A DNA stretch of 64,000 nucleotides from CAVOEB01 sp965249645. GTDB lineage: Bacteria > Pseudomonadota > Alphaproteobacteria > UBA828 > JAPUJA01. Below the pieces are notes generated by a model. It was not told the origin of the DNA. It worked only from the letters and a program-made list of their open reading frames with translations, and made no database searches. The translations under genes and the position numbers were made by a program. Where the stretch lies: positions 62,001 through 126,000 of the forward strand of contig CBDFML010000009.1 in assembly GCA_965249645.1 (NCBI GenBank), read 5' to 3'. This document shows, piece after piece, positions 33,833 to 42,363 of this stretch. Numbering within the stretch: the first letter of the stretch is position 1; every line of letters starts with the position of its first letter.

Positions 33833-34573
33833 TCAAACGTGTTGGCCGCCGTTGATGTGGATTTCCGCACCGGTCACGTAGCTGCTGGCACTCGTGCACA
33901 GCGTGTAGATGATCGCGGCGACCTCTTCGGGCCTGCCCAGTCGGCCGAGCGGGATCCCGGGCAGCAGCTCCACTTCCGTCTCGGGCGAAAGCATTGCAGT
34001 CGCAATCTCGCCTGGCGCGATCGCATTTACCCGGACGCCGTGAGGTCCGAAATCCGCTGCCATCTCGCGGGTCAGACTGGCGAGCGCCGCCTTCGAGGTG
34101 GCGTAGGCGGTGCCCGCAAAGGGGTGAACCTGGCCGCCGACAATGGACGTGACGTTGACGATTGAGCCCTGGGCGTTCTTGAGTTCGCCAAACAGGCCGC
34201 GCGCGAGGCGAATTGGTGCAAAAAAGTTGACATCGAAAACCTGGCGCCAGACTTCGATGGAGGTGTCCAGGCTATTGAGCCGCGCGCCGTCCGGGCCTTT
34301 GGGCGAGATGCCCGCGTTGTTGACCAAGGCATCCAGGCGTCCGCCCGTCAGCCGCTTGCGGAGATCGTCGATTCCCGCCTCGAGCGAGGCGTCGTCGCCA
34401 AGATCGACCTGAAGATGATCGTCCGGCCCTGCTTCCCAGGGACAATCCTCGGGAAACGCATGGCGCGAGCAAGTGATAACCCGCCAGCCCGCGCTGGAGA
34501 AGTGCTTGACGGTGGCGTGACCGATGCCTCGGCTGGCTCCAGTCAGGATGAGGGTTTTACGTTCTTCGGCCAT
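33833..34573 (-). CDS. short-chain dehydrogenase/reductase
   Basis: Classical SDR of 246 aa: TGASRGIGHATV (about 11-22), NNAG in ALVNNAGISP, catalytic serine in VTSIVGG, YATSK active site, and a C-terminal substrate loop ending TGAEIHINGGQHV. ATG 34573 is used; the longer open frame adds 25 residues with no family counterpart. It is convergent with korB (18 bp). Substrate unknown; FabG-like 3-oxoacyl reductases are the closest general type. Confidence 0.86.
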   Translation of the reverse strand: MAEERKTLILTGASRGIGHATVKHFSSAGWRVITCSRHAFPEDCPWEAGPDDHLQVDLGDDASLEAGIDDLRKRLTGGRLDALVNNAGISPKGPDGARLNSLDTSIEVWRQVFDVNFFAPIRLARGLFGELKNAQGSIVNVTSIVGGQVHPFAGTAYATSKAALASLTREMAADFGPHGVRVNAIAPGEIATAMLSPETEVELLPGIPLGRLGRPEEVAAIIYTLCTSASSYVTGAEIHINGGQHV

Positions 34574-34622
34574 GGCGGCTTTATCTGACCCCGAATTGGA
34601 AAGGCGAGCAAGGACGTTGGTG

Positions 34623-35264
34623 TCAATCCAATTGGTCGAGCCGCGCACGCAGGGCGGCGATGACGGTATTGAACATCTCGGGGGTGAGGCGGCGCGTTTG
34701 GGTGTTGTAGCGCGAGCAATGATAGCTGTCGGCCAGCGTCAGGCCATCGAGTGCGTGAACGGCGCCGTGGCGAAACGGGGTGGCGGCACGGCGTCGACCG
34801 AGCGCGGCGAGCACACTCTCGTGGGCGACACGTCCCAGCGCCAGCACGATCTCGAGTCGCGCCATGGCGGCAATCTCGGCCGCGAGATAATCGCGGCAGG
34901 TGGCGATTTCCGCAGCGACCGGCTTGTTCTGGGGCGGCACGCAGCGCACCGCATTGGTGATCCGGCAGTCGACCAGCTTGAGTCCGTCGTCGGGTGAGGC
35001 ATTGTATTGCCCGGTGGCGAATCCGTAGCGCAGCAAGCTGGCATAGAGAAGATCGCCAGCAAAATCACCGGTAAACGGGCGCCCGGTCCGGTTGGCGCCC
35101 TTCATGCCCGGTGCGAGGCCGACGATCAGCAGTCGCACGGTCTCGACGCCAAAGCTTGTCACTGGAGCATTGTGCCAGTCGGGGTGGGCCGAGGCGTTGG
35201 CTTTGCGAAAGGCAAATAGCCGAGGACAGCGTGCGCAATCGGGCGGTGGCGCGGGTGCGCTCAC
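34623..35264 (-). CDS. uracil-DNA glycosylase family 5-type (UdgB-like)
   Basis: Iron-sulfur uracil-DNA glycosylase of 213 aa. The cluster cysteines start with CARCPRL (residues 10-16), and motif 1 is GLAPGMKGANRTGRPFTGD, followed by ITNAVRCVPPQNKP with another cysteine and CRDYLAAEI. The C-terminal motif DSYHCSRYNTQTRRLT replaces the usual HPSP. These features match family 5 (UDGb), which repairs deaminated bases in double-stranded DNA. GTG at 35264 overlaps the stop of the upstream NYN gene by four bases. Confidence 0.88.
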   Translation of the reverse strand: MSAPAPPPDCARCPRLFAFRKANASAHPDWHNAPVTSFGVETVRLLIVGLAPGMKGANRTGRPFTGDFAGDLLYASLLRYGFATGQYNASPDDGLKLVDCRITNAVRCVPPQNKPVAAEIATCRDYLAAEIAAMARLEIVLALGRVAHESVLAALGRRRAATPFRHGAVHALDGLTLADSYHCSRYNTQTRRLTPEMFNTVIAALRARLDQLD

Positions 35265-35854
35265 GCGCCCTGCAAAACGGTGGGTGCAGGCGAGATGCTT
35301 GTGGCCGTGGCGGATTCAGGGTCGTCGACGGAAAGACGGCCAATGCTTGGAGCGAGGGTGGCGAGATCGATAAAGCTATCGGCCTGGCGACGTAATTCGT
35401 CGGCCACCATGGGTGGTGTCGTGCGAACGGTGCTCACCACGCTCACCCGCGTGCCTCGTCGCTGTGCGGCCTCCACCACGCAGCGAAAATCTCCATCGCC
35501 TGAAAACAGCACGATATGGTCGAGTACAGGCGCCATTTCCATAACGTCGACGGCCAGCTCGATGTCCATGTTGCCCTTGATTTTGCGGCGGCCGGTGGAA
35601 TCGGTGAATTCCTTGGTGGGCTTGGTGACCATAGTGTAGCCATTATAGTCGAGCCAGTCGATCAGCGGGCGGATGGGTGAATAGTCCTGGTCGTCGGTCA
35701 GGGCAGTGTAATAGAAGGCACGTATAAGGCGGCCTTGGGCGGCGAACTCGTCGTAGAGCCGTTTGTAGTCGATATCGATGCCCAGCGTGCGGCTGGCCGC
35801 GTAGAGATTGGCCCCATCGATGAACAGGCCGATACGTTCATGCGCGTAAAGCAT
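35261..35854 (-). CDS. NYN domain protein (LabA/DUF88 family)
   Basis: PIN-like nuclease-fold protein of 197 aa. Acidic residues of the presumed active site lie in GLFIDGANLYAAS (D about 12), KGNMDIELAVDVMEMA, and FSGDGDFRCVVEAAQRRG. This matches the LabA/DUF88 NYN group, thought to act on RNA. ATG 35854 is used because AAGG lies nine bases upstream; a GTG at 35866 overlaps that site. Its stop overlaps the glycosylase gene start, so the two are likely co-translated. Confidence 0.88.
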   Translation of the reverse strand: MLYAHERIGLFIDGANLYAASRTLGIDIDYKRLYDEFAAQGRLIRAFYYTALTDDQDYSPIRPLIDWLDYNGYTMVTKPTKEFTDSTGRRKIKGNMDIELAVDVMEMAPVLDHIVLFSGDGDFRCVVEAAQRRGTRVSVVSTVRTTPPMVADELRRQADSFIDLATLAPSIGRLSVDDPESATATSISPAPTVLQGA

Positions 35855-35975
35855 TGTGTGATGCACCTTGGTAGCCGGTTACAGGCCGGTGGCGGGACCG
35901 GCGGCACTGGCCTGTGGCCCGGTAGTTCCGAGTATAACGAACTAACCAGGGTTGCAGCCGGGAGGTCACGGAATT

Positions 35976-36491
35976 TTGATTTTGATTGCGTTGGGCGCGA
36001 ACTTGTCGACGGAACGTTACGGGCCGCCCGAAAAGGGTCTCGACGCGGCGTTGCGCGCACTCGAAGGCAAGGGAATCCGTGTGATGCGACGTTCACGTTG
36101 GTATCGTAGCGCGCCGGTACCGCCGTCCGACCAACCGTGGTATGTCAACGGCGTTGCAGTAATCGAGACGGACCGGTCGCCGGCAGCACTGCTGGCTTGC
36201 CTGCTCGAGGTGGAACGCAGTTTCGGTCGACGCCGGGCTGAGCGAAACGAAGCGCGGGTGCTTGATCTCGATCTTCTGGCCTACGGCGAGCGCATCGAAA
36301 ATGACGTGGGTGCGGGCTTGACCTTGCCCCACCCGCGAATTCACGAGCGGGCCTTCGTGCTGCGTCCCTTGAGCGAGATTGCGCCCGATTGGAGACACCC
36401 GGCGCTGGAACGAAGCGCTGCCCAGTTGTGGGCCGCGCTGAGCGGATCCGGGGTCGTCGTGCCGATCGCTCCGAACGACGCCACGGAGTGA
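35976..36491 (+). CDS. folK: 2-amino-4-hydroxy-6-hydroxymethyldihydropteridine pyrophosphokinase
   Basis: Transfers pyrophosphate to the pterin in folate synthesis; 171 aa. Visible motifs are IALGANLSTERYG at the start, SRWYRSAPVPPSDQPWYVNGV, FGRRRAERNEARVLDLDLL with the metal-binding aspartates, and LPHPRIHERAFVLRPL. No ATG is available: TTG at 35976 lies nine bases after a perfect GGAGGT and gives MILIALGANL. A TTG at 35952 precedes that ribosome site and is rejected. It is divergent from the NYN gene. Confidence 0.92.
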   Translation: MILIALGANLSTERYGPPEKGLDAALRALEGKGIRVMRRSRWYRSAPVPPSDQPWYVNGVAVIETDRSPAALLACLLEVERSFGRRRAERNEARVLDLDLLAYGERIENDVGAGLTLPHPRIHERAFVLRPLSEIAPDWRHPALERSAAQLWAALSGSGVVVPIAPNDATE

Positions 36492-36582
36492 ATTTTTCGT
36501 TCAATATCCTTGCGTTGGGCTGAATCGCGCTATATGTAAAGGGCGAATTCCGCATTCCGATCTTGCCCCGGAGGTGAGCGCC

Positions 36583-37071
36583 ATGGCGCGGTTGACCGTT
36601 GAGGACTGCATTACCCGCGTTCCCAATCGATTTGAACTTGTCATGATCGCCGCGCAGCGCTCGCGCGACATCGGTTCGGGGGCGGCGCTGACGGTGGACC
36701 GGGATAACGACAAGAACCCCGTCGTGTCGTTGCGTGAAATAGCTGATGGCACAGTCGATCCCGAGCAGCTCAAGGCGGCGCTTATTCAGGGGCTGCGGCG
36801 AGGCCCCGAGATCGACGAGCCCGAAGAGGATGTGATGACCCTGCTGACGGCGGACCAGGCGTGGGCCAGCGTGACGGGCGAAGTCGAAGTCGAAGTCAGC
36901 AAAACCGAGGACAGTGCCGCAGAGGCGCTGGCTGCCGAACTCAAGGCGGTAATCGGCGAAGAGTTCAGCGAGGATGCTAAAGCGTCCGAGCCGGCGGCGG
37001 AAGCTGCTGTCGAGGCCGAAACCGGGGACGAGCCCGAGATTGACGCCAAACCCGAGGCCGGGGACGAATAA
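36583..37071 (+). CDS. rpoZ: RNA polymerase omega subunit with acidic C-terminal tail
   Basis: Omega subunit that supports RNA polymerase assembly. The core is MARLTVEDCITRVPNRFELVM... AAQRSRDI, with the conserved PVVSLREIADG near residues 48-58. At 162 aa it is longer than the common 90-135 because residues about 100-162 form a glutamate/alanine-rich acidic tail (EVEVEVSKTEDS, PEAGDE). ATG 36583 follows GGAGGTGA by several bases; the GTG within that site is not used. It precedes the (p)ppGpp enzyme gene by 79 bp, the usual order, and omega also takes part in ppGpp binding in known polymerases. Confidence 0.93.
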   Translation: MARLTVEDCITRVPNRFELVMIAAQRSRDIGSGAALTVDRDNDKNPVVSLREIADGTVDPEQLKAALIQGLRRGPEIDEPEEDVMTLLTADQAWASVTGEVEVEVSKTEDSAAEALAAELKAVIGEEFSEDAKASEPAAEAAVEAETGDEPEIDAKPEAGDE

Positions 37072-37150
37072 ACTTGGCGGGCGTGCCGGCACGCAGCCGG
37101 TGCGCGACGGGAGACCGTCGAAGCCCGCAGCAGCCGTGCGGTGACGTGGC

Positions 37151-39295
37151 GTGATTCGGCAATACGAACTGGTTGAACGCGTTAAGGCTACCGACCCGGC
37201 GGCCGACGAAGACACGATCAACCGCGCCTACGTGTTTTCCATGAAGGCGCACGGAACCCAGAAGCGCGCTTCGGGCGATCCGTATTTTTCCCACCCACTC
37301 GAAGTCGCGGGAATTCTGACCGAGCTGAAGCTCGATGGCGCCTCGATCGTCACGGCGCTCCTGCACGACACCATCGAGGATACGCTCACGACGCTCGACG
37401 AGATCGAGCGTCTGTTCGGTCCGACAATTGCGAAGCTGGTCGATGGCGTAACCAAGCTCTCGCGCCTCGAGCTGCAATCGGACCAGACCAAGCAGGCAGA
37501 AAATTTCCGCAAGCTGTTGCTCGCGATGTCAGAGGATATCCGGGTCTTGCTCGTGAAGCTCGCGGATCGGCTGCACAACATGCGTACGCTGGGCTATATC
37601 GACGACGCCGACAAGCGGCGGACAGTGGCCCGTGAGACGCTGGAAATTTATGCCCCGTTGGCAGAGCGGATTGGCATGAATGCGATGAAGGACGAGCTTG
37701 AGGATATCGCCTTTGAGGAACTGTATCCGGTAGCCCAGGAATCGATTCGCGCGCGCTTCGAGTTTCTGCGCCTGGAAGGCGGCGATCTGGTGCCCCGAAT
37801 CGTCGAAGCCCTGACCACAACTTTGGCGACGGCCGGCCTGGAAGTCGAAGTTTCGGGGCGCGAAAAGCGGCCCTATTCGATCTGGCGCAAGATGCAGCGC
37901 AAACACGTGACCTTCGAGCAGTTGGCCGACGTGATCGCCTTCCGGGCAGTCGTGGCGTCCGAGGACGACTGCTATCGTGCGCTTGGGGTTCTGCACCGCG
38001 CCTACCAAGTCGTACCCGGCCGCTTCAAGGACTATGTCAGCACACCCAAACTGAACGGCTATCGCTCGATCCATACGGTGGTGATCGGACCGGAACGTCA
38101 GAGGGTTGAGGTTCAGATCCGCACGCGCAAGATGCATGAGGAGGCGGAACTGGGCGTGGCGGCGCACTGGTCGTTCAAGCAGGACGCCAACGCCGGCGTG
38201 CGGGAGGGGCGCCAGTACCGTTGGATTCGCGAGCTGCTTGATATTTTGGAGCATGCCTTGGGTCCTGAGGAGTTTCTTGAGCACACCAAGCTCGAGATGT
38301 ATCGCGACCAGGTGTTCTGTTTCACACCAAAGGGCGATCTCATCGCGCTGCCACAGGGCGCGACCCCGGTTGATTTCGCCTACGCGGTCCATTCCGGCGT
38401 CGGCGACACCTGCGTCGGTGCCAAGATCAACGGCCGGATGATGCCGCTCAGGACGGAACTGGGAAACGGCGATCAGATCGAGATCGTGCGCTCGTCGGTA
38501 GCGGCGCCGTCGCCGACCTGGGAAGACTTCGTCGTGACCGGCAAGGCTCGGACCCGAATTCGCCGCTTCGTGCGCAGTCAGGAGCGCGAGCAGTATCTGG
38601 CATTGGGGCGCGGCATCGCGGAAAAAGCGTTTCGCACCGACGGCCAGGAATTTTCCGAGAAGCTGGTCGAGACGGCGTTGCCCAAATTCAAGCTCAAGAA
38701 CATCGACGAGCTTTACGTCATGCTCGGGCGGGGCGACCTGACCGGGAAGCAGCTGACCGAGGTCGTGTTCCCCTATCGGCGGCTCAAGGACGTGGTCGGC
38801 AACGTTCTACCGCTGGTCCGCCGGCGCTCGCGCTCGGTCGAGCGCGGCGTGCCGATCAAGGGGCTGATCCCGGGCATGGCGGTGCATTACGCTGAGTGCT
38901 GCCACCCGCTACCGGGTGAGCGGATCGTCGGCATTGTCACCACCGGTAAAGGAGTGACGGTTCACACCATCGATTGCGATACTCTGGTGGATTTTCAGGA
39001 CGATCCGGAACGCTGGTTGGATCTGGCATGGGATGCCGAGGTGGAATCGGGCAGTGATTTGCAGGGCCGACTCAGCCTCGTAATTTCCAATGAGCCGGGT
39101 AGTTTGGGCGCCATCTCGACAGTAATTGCCGAGAATTCCGGAAACATTAGCAACCTGAAAATCATCAATCGCTCAGCAGAATTTTTCGAGATGGTGATCG
39201 ATGTCGAGGTCGAGGACGTCCGGCACCTGTCCAACATCGTCGCAGCGCTCCGGGCGACGCCGGTCATCAGTTCGGTTGAGCGCGCGCGCGTGTAA
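37151..39295 (+). CDS. spoT: bifunctional (p)ppGpp synthetase/hydrolase (Rel/SpoT)
   Basis: Stringent-response enzyme of 714 aa. The HD hydrolase domain is intact (HPLEVAGIL and HDTIEDT near 48-80), the synthetase domain carries the RFKDYVSTPKLNGYRSIHT and EVQIRT motifs, then come TGS (DLIALPQGATPVDFAYAVHS) and a C-terminal ACT domain (SLVISNEPGSLGAIS). Both activities should be present, as in single alphaproteobacterial Rsh proteins. GTG at 37151 is the start. It lies downstream of rpoZ and is followed by a long non-coding stretch. Confidence 0.94.
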   Translation: MIRQYELVERVKATDPAADEDTINRAYVFSMKAHGTQKRASGDPYFSHPLEVAGILTELKLDGASIVTALLHDTIEDTLTTLDEIERLFGPTIAKLVDGVTKLSRLELQSDQTKQAENFRKLLLAMSEDIRVLLVKLADRLHNMRTLGYIDDADKRRTVARETLEIYAPLAERIGMNAMKDELEDIAFEELYPVAQESIRARFEFLRLEGGDLVPRIVEALTTTLATAGLEVEVSGREKRPYSIWRKMQRKHVTFEQLADVIAFRAVVASEDDCYRALGVLHRAYQVVPGRFKDYVSTPKLNGYRSIHTVVIGPERQRVEVQIRTRKMHEEAELGVAAHWSFKQDANAGVREGRQYRWIRELLDILEHALGPEEFLEHTKLEMYRDQVFCFTPKGDLIALPQGATPVDFAYAVHSGVGDTCVGAKINGRMMPLRTELGNGDQIEIVRSSVAAPSPTWEDFVVTGKARTRIRRFVRSQEREQYLALGRGIAEKAFRTDGQEFSEKLVETALPKFKLKNIDELYVMLGRGDLTGKQLTEVVFPYRRLKDVVGNVLPLVRRRSRSVERGVPIKGLIPGMAVHYAECCHPLPGERIVGIVTTGKGVTVHTIDCDTLVDFQDDPERWLDLAWDAEVESGSDLQGRLSLVISNEPGSLGAISTVIAENSGNISNLKIINRSAEFFEMVIDVEVEDVRHLSNIVAALRATPVISSVERARV

Positions 39296-39638
39296 CCGAT
39301 CCCGATCGGTGCGTAGAGGTTCAGAAGCCTGTTTTACATGGACTTTTCAGGATGCGGCCCCCTATAGTTGGAGCCGGTTCGCCCGCTCGTCGGCCCGGCG
39401 ACAGGCCCCTAAAGCGGGCTGCCGCCGTCGGGGTGTCGTGCGGCGAACGGTTAAGCAGGATGGCGCGCGCCATCCTGCGGCAGGGAATATATTAAAGGGC
39501 GATGGCGCGGACTCGGTCCCGCTCCTAAAGGGACGCGTCGACGGCAGCATCGCCGGAGGATTGGTGTGAACGATCGATCCGACGCAGCCGGTTGGCGGTC
39601 GGCCCGGACGGGGCCGACGGAGAGAGGATACCGGCGCA
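39296..39638. other. 343-bp non-coding region with strong hairpins
   Basis: No supported coding frame lies here. It contains a 24-bp perfect palindrome (39455-39478) and, further on, an 8-bp stem GTCGGCCC/GGGCCGAC (39598-39618) just before the AGAGAGG ribosome site of the DUF2062 gene. An AT-rich patch (ATATATTAAA, about 39486-39495) could hold a promoter element. A non-coding RNA or leader is possible but not demonstrated. Confidence 0.6.
39455..39478. repeat. 24-bp perfect palindrome
   Basis: The half-site GCAGGATGGCGC is followed directly by its reverse complement with no spacer. It is in the middle of the non-coding stretch between the (p)ppGpp synthetase gene and the DUF2062 gene. No T-tract follows, so it is not a simple terminator; a protein-binding site or an RNA hairpin is possible. 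Confidence 0.85.
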
Positions 39639-40358
39639 ATGTTTAAGCGGCGAACCAAGCGCTCGATTGGCGCGCGGATTGTCTCGTTCGTCTGGCCCAG
39701 CATGGGCTGGCGACGCACCGGTTCATATTATGCCATCCGCATCAAGCGCTTGCCGGGAACTCCCTACTCGATCGCCTGTGGATTTGCCCTGGGCACGGCG
39801 GTCTCGTTTACCCCGTTCATCGGCTTTCATTTCATTATGGCGGCGATTTTCGCCTATCTGGTCCGCGGCAACATCATCGCGTCGGCGCTGGGTACGGCGG
39901 TGGGCAACCCGTGGACGTTCCCCTTCATCTGGGCGGGAATCTACTGGCTGGGCGGCAAGATTCTGGGCTACGAAAAAGGCGTGGAGCTCCCCGAAGAGCT
40001 CACCATGGACTACATCTTCCATGACCCGGTCAACGTCCTGCTGCCCATGGCCGCAGGCGGTGTGCCGACGGCCATCGTCGTGTGGTGGCTGGTTTATCTG
40101 CCGTTGCACCGGGTGGTGGCCAACTACCAGTCCCATCGCCGGCAGAAGCGGATGCAACGCCGCGAAGTTCTGGCGCAGGAGCGGGCCACGAACGGGACCG
40201 GGAATAACGATGCGGATTCCTCCGGTGGGGGCCAGGCGCTACTGCATATCGATATCGACCGGTCGGCCGAGGCCGAGCCGGAGGACGATACGGACGAGAC
40301 AACCGCCGGGCGCGAGTCCGTCAGCAACTATGGACGAACCGTCGAAGAGAAGGGGTAA
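39639..40358 (+). CDS. DUF2062 domain-containing membrane protein
   Basis: Protein of 239 aa with the DUF2062 core: a short basic N-terminus (MFKRRTKRSIGARIV), SPYSIACGFALGTAVSFTP-like hydrophobic helix, then membrane segments around ASALGTAVGNPWTFPFIW and VPTAIVVWWLVYLPLH, with a hydrophilic C-terminal tail of about 70 residues. The family is widespread in alphaproteobacteria between the Rsh and pdxJ genes; function unknown. It is followed by pdxJ after 10 bp. The start has AGAGAGG about nine bases upstream. Confidence 0.88.
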   Translation: MFKRRTKRSIGARIVSFVWPSMGWRRTGSYYAIRIKRLPGTPYSIACGFALGTAVSFTPFIGFHFIMAAIFAYLVRGNIIASALGTAVGNPWTFPFIWAGIYWLGGKILGYEKGVELPEELTMDYIFHDPVNVLLPMAAGGVPTAIVVWWLVYLPLHRVVANYQSHRRQKRMQRREVLAQERATNGTGNNDADSSGGGQALLHIDIDRSAEAEPEDDTDETTAGRESVSNYGRTVEEKG

Positions 40359-40368
40359 GGGGTAAGCG

Positions 40369-41127
40369 ATGGTTGACAAGATTCGGTTGTGCGTAAACAT
40401 CGATCACGTTGCGACGATCCGTAACGCGCGGGGCGGATCGCTTCCCGATCCGGTGCGTGCTGCAAACCAGGCCGCCGAAGCCGGTGCGGACGGCATTGTG
40501 GCTCACCTGCGCGAGGATCGGCGGCATATCTCCGACGAGGATCTCGAACGGCTGATTGCAGGCAACGATCTGCCGCTCAATCTCGAGATGGCGGCGACCG
40601 ATGAGATGCTCGACATCGCGCTGCGCCACCACCCCGAGGCTGTGTGCCTGGTGCCGGAAAAGCGCCAGGAGGTGACTACGGAGGGCGGTCTTGACGCCTC
40701 GGGCGGTGCGGAGCATCTCAAGCGCTTCGTTTCCGAGTTGGTCACGGCGGGCTCGCGGGTCTCGCTCTTCATCGATCCTGTCGAACATCAACTCGATGCC
40801 GCACTCTCACTGGGTGCTCCGGCGGTCGAACTGCATACCGGCACCTTCTGCAATTTTCCGCCCGGCTTTGAACGCGACGCGGAACTTGCCCGGCTCGAGG
40901 GGGCGGCGGCGCACGCGGCGGTGCTCGGCCTCGAGTGCCACGCAGGCCACGGGCTGGGCTACGACACTGTAGCTCCGATCGCTGCAATCCCTGAAGTCGT
41001 GGAGCTCAACATCGGCCATTTCCTGATCGGTGAGGCAATTTTCTCGGGCCTCGACAGCGCGATCCGGCGAATGCGCTCGTTGATGGACAAAGCGCGCGCC
41101 GAAGAACTGGGCTCGCGCAGCGCCTGA
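40369..41127 (+). CDS. pdxJ: pyridoxine 5'-phosphate synthase
   Basis: Forms the pyridoxine ring from 1-deoxyxylulose-5-phosphate and 3-amino-2-oxopropyl phosphate; 252 aa TIM barrel. Recognisable segments are LCVNIDHVATIRNARGG at the start, HLREDRRHISDEDL, EMAATDEM, CLVPEKRQEVTTEGGLD, RVSLFIDP, ELHTGTF, and ECHAGHGLGYD. It is closely followed by acpS (8 bp), the usual order. Confidence 0.95.
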   Translation: MVDKIRLCVNIDHVATIRNARGGSLPDPVRAANQAAEAGADGIVAHLREDRRHISDEDLERLIAGNDLPLNLEMAATDEMLDIALRHHPEAVCLVPEKRQEVTTEGGLDASGGAEHLKRFVSELVTAGSRVSLFIDPVEHQLDAALSLGAPAVELHTGTFCNFPPGFERDAELARLEGAAAHAAVLGLECHAGHGLGYDTVAPIAAIPEVVELNIGHFLIGEAIFSGLDSAIRRMRSLMDKARAEELGSRSA

Positions 41128-41135
41128 GACAGGCG

Positions 41136-41543
41136 ATGATCCTGGGATTGGGAAGCGACATTATCGATATTCGGCGCATCGAACGAACGCTCGAGCGGTT
41201 CGGCAACCGTTTCGTGACGCGCATCTTTACCGAGACCGAGCAGCGAAAGTCGGACGGGCGAGCCAATCGCGCGGCAAGCTACGCCAAACGGTTTGCCGCC
41301 AAGGAAGCTTGCTCGAAGGCACTGGGTACCGGCTTTCGCCGTGGCGTCTACTGGCGAGATATGGGTGTCGTCAATTTAGCATCGGGCCAGCCGACCATGG
41401 CGCTGACCGGCGGCGCGGCAAGACGTCTCGCTGAACTCACGCCGGCAGGCATGGCGGCGAAGATCGACGTCAGCATCACCGACGATCACCCGACCGCCCA
41501 GGTTATCGTGCTGATTTCGGCGGTGCCGGCGGACAGCAAGTGA
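41136..41543 (+). CDS. acpS: holo-[acyl-carrier-protein] synthase
   Basis: Transfers 4'-phosphopantetheine from CoA to acyl carrier protein; 135 aa. Magnesium and substrate residues lie in GLGSDIIDIRRIERT (start), then YAKRFAAKEACSKALGTG and the SITDDHPTAQVIVLI end strand. The length is normal. It lies between pdxJ and lepB in the conserved cluster. Confidence 0.95.
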   Translation: MILGLGSDIIDIRRIERTLERFGNRFVTRIFTETEQRKSDGRANRAASYAKRFAAKEACSKALGTGFRRGVYWRDMGVVNLASGQPTMALTGGAARRLAELTPAGMAAKIDVSITDDHPTAQVIVLISAVPADSK

Positions 41544-41598
41544 CGCGGCGAAACCGCCGGAGCTAGGGTTTAAGCGAAGAAGGGTGCGTACGGCTTCC

Positions 41599-42363
41599 AT
41601 GTCCAAGGAACGAACCAAGCAGAAAAAGAGCGGGCTTTGGGAAACGTTCAAGACGGTTATTTACGCCGTCCTGTTCGCTCTGGTGCTGCGCACCTTTGCC
41701 TACGAACCGTTCAATATCCCGTCGGGCTCGATGATTCCGACTCTGCTCGACGGTGACTATCTGTTCGTCTCGAAATTCTCCTACGGATACTCCCATTATT
41801 CTCTGCCGTTCAGCATGAAGCTGTTCAGCGGGCGTATTTTCGAGGGTGAGCCCGAACGTGGCGACGTAGCGGTGTTTCGCCTGCCAATTGATGACAGCAC
41901 TGACTATATCAAGCGGATGATCGGCCTTCCGGGCGACCGAATCCAGGTGATCGGCGGGGTCCTCTATATCAATGGCGAGGCGATCCGCCGCGAGCGCATC
42001 GACGACTACGTCGAGACCGATTTCCTCGGCCACACACGCGCGACTCCGCAATACCGTGAAACTCTGCCCAAGGGCGAGAGCTATAGGGTGCTCGATCGCC
42101 AGCCCAACGCCAGCCTCGACAACACCCCGGTCTATGTGGTGCCCGATGGCCATTACTTCGCCATGGGCGACAACCGGGACAATTCGGTCGATAGCCGGGT
42201 TCCCGCCGAGCGCATGGGCGTGGGCTTTATTCCGGCGGTCAACTTGATCGGCCGTGCCGAGCGGCTGTTTTTCTCGAGCGACGGTACGGCCCATATTTGG
42301 GAGGTCTGGAAATGGCCGTCGGCGATTCGATTTAACCGGCTCTTCCAGTCGGTGGCGGAGTGA
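41599..42363 (+). CDS. lepB: signal peptidase I
   Basis: Inner-membrane protease that removes Sec and Tat signal peptides; 254 aa. One membrane segment (about 17-35) is followed by the catalytic serine S44 in PSGSMIPTLLDGD and the general-base lysine K105 in DYIKRMIGLPGD; box E is GDNRDNSVDSRV. ATG 41599 is chosen; a GTG at 41584 is possible and adds five residues. Its stop overlaps the rnc start. Confidence 0.93.
   Translation: MSKERTKQKKSGLWETFKTVIYAVLFALVLRTFAYEPFNIPSGSMIPTLLDGDYLFVSKFSYGYSHYSLPFSMKLFSGRIFEGEPERGDVAVFRLPIDDSTDYIKRMIGLPGDRIQVIGGVLYINGEAIRRERIDDYVETDFLGHTRATPQYRETLPKGESYRVLDRQPNASLDNTPVYVVPDGHYFAMGDNRDNSVDSRVPAERMGVGFIPAVNLIGRAERLFFSSDGTAHIWEVWKWPSAIRFNRLFQSVAE

Noticed and set aside
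36850..37071. Acidic repeated codons as a separate small gene or repeat element after rpoZ
   Set aside because: They are in frame with the omega core and end at its stop; a C-terminal tail explains them.
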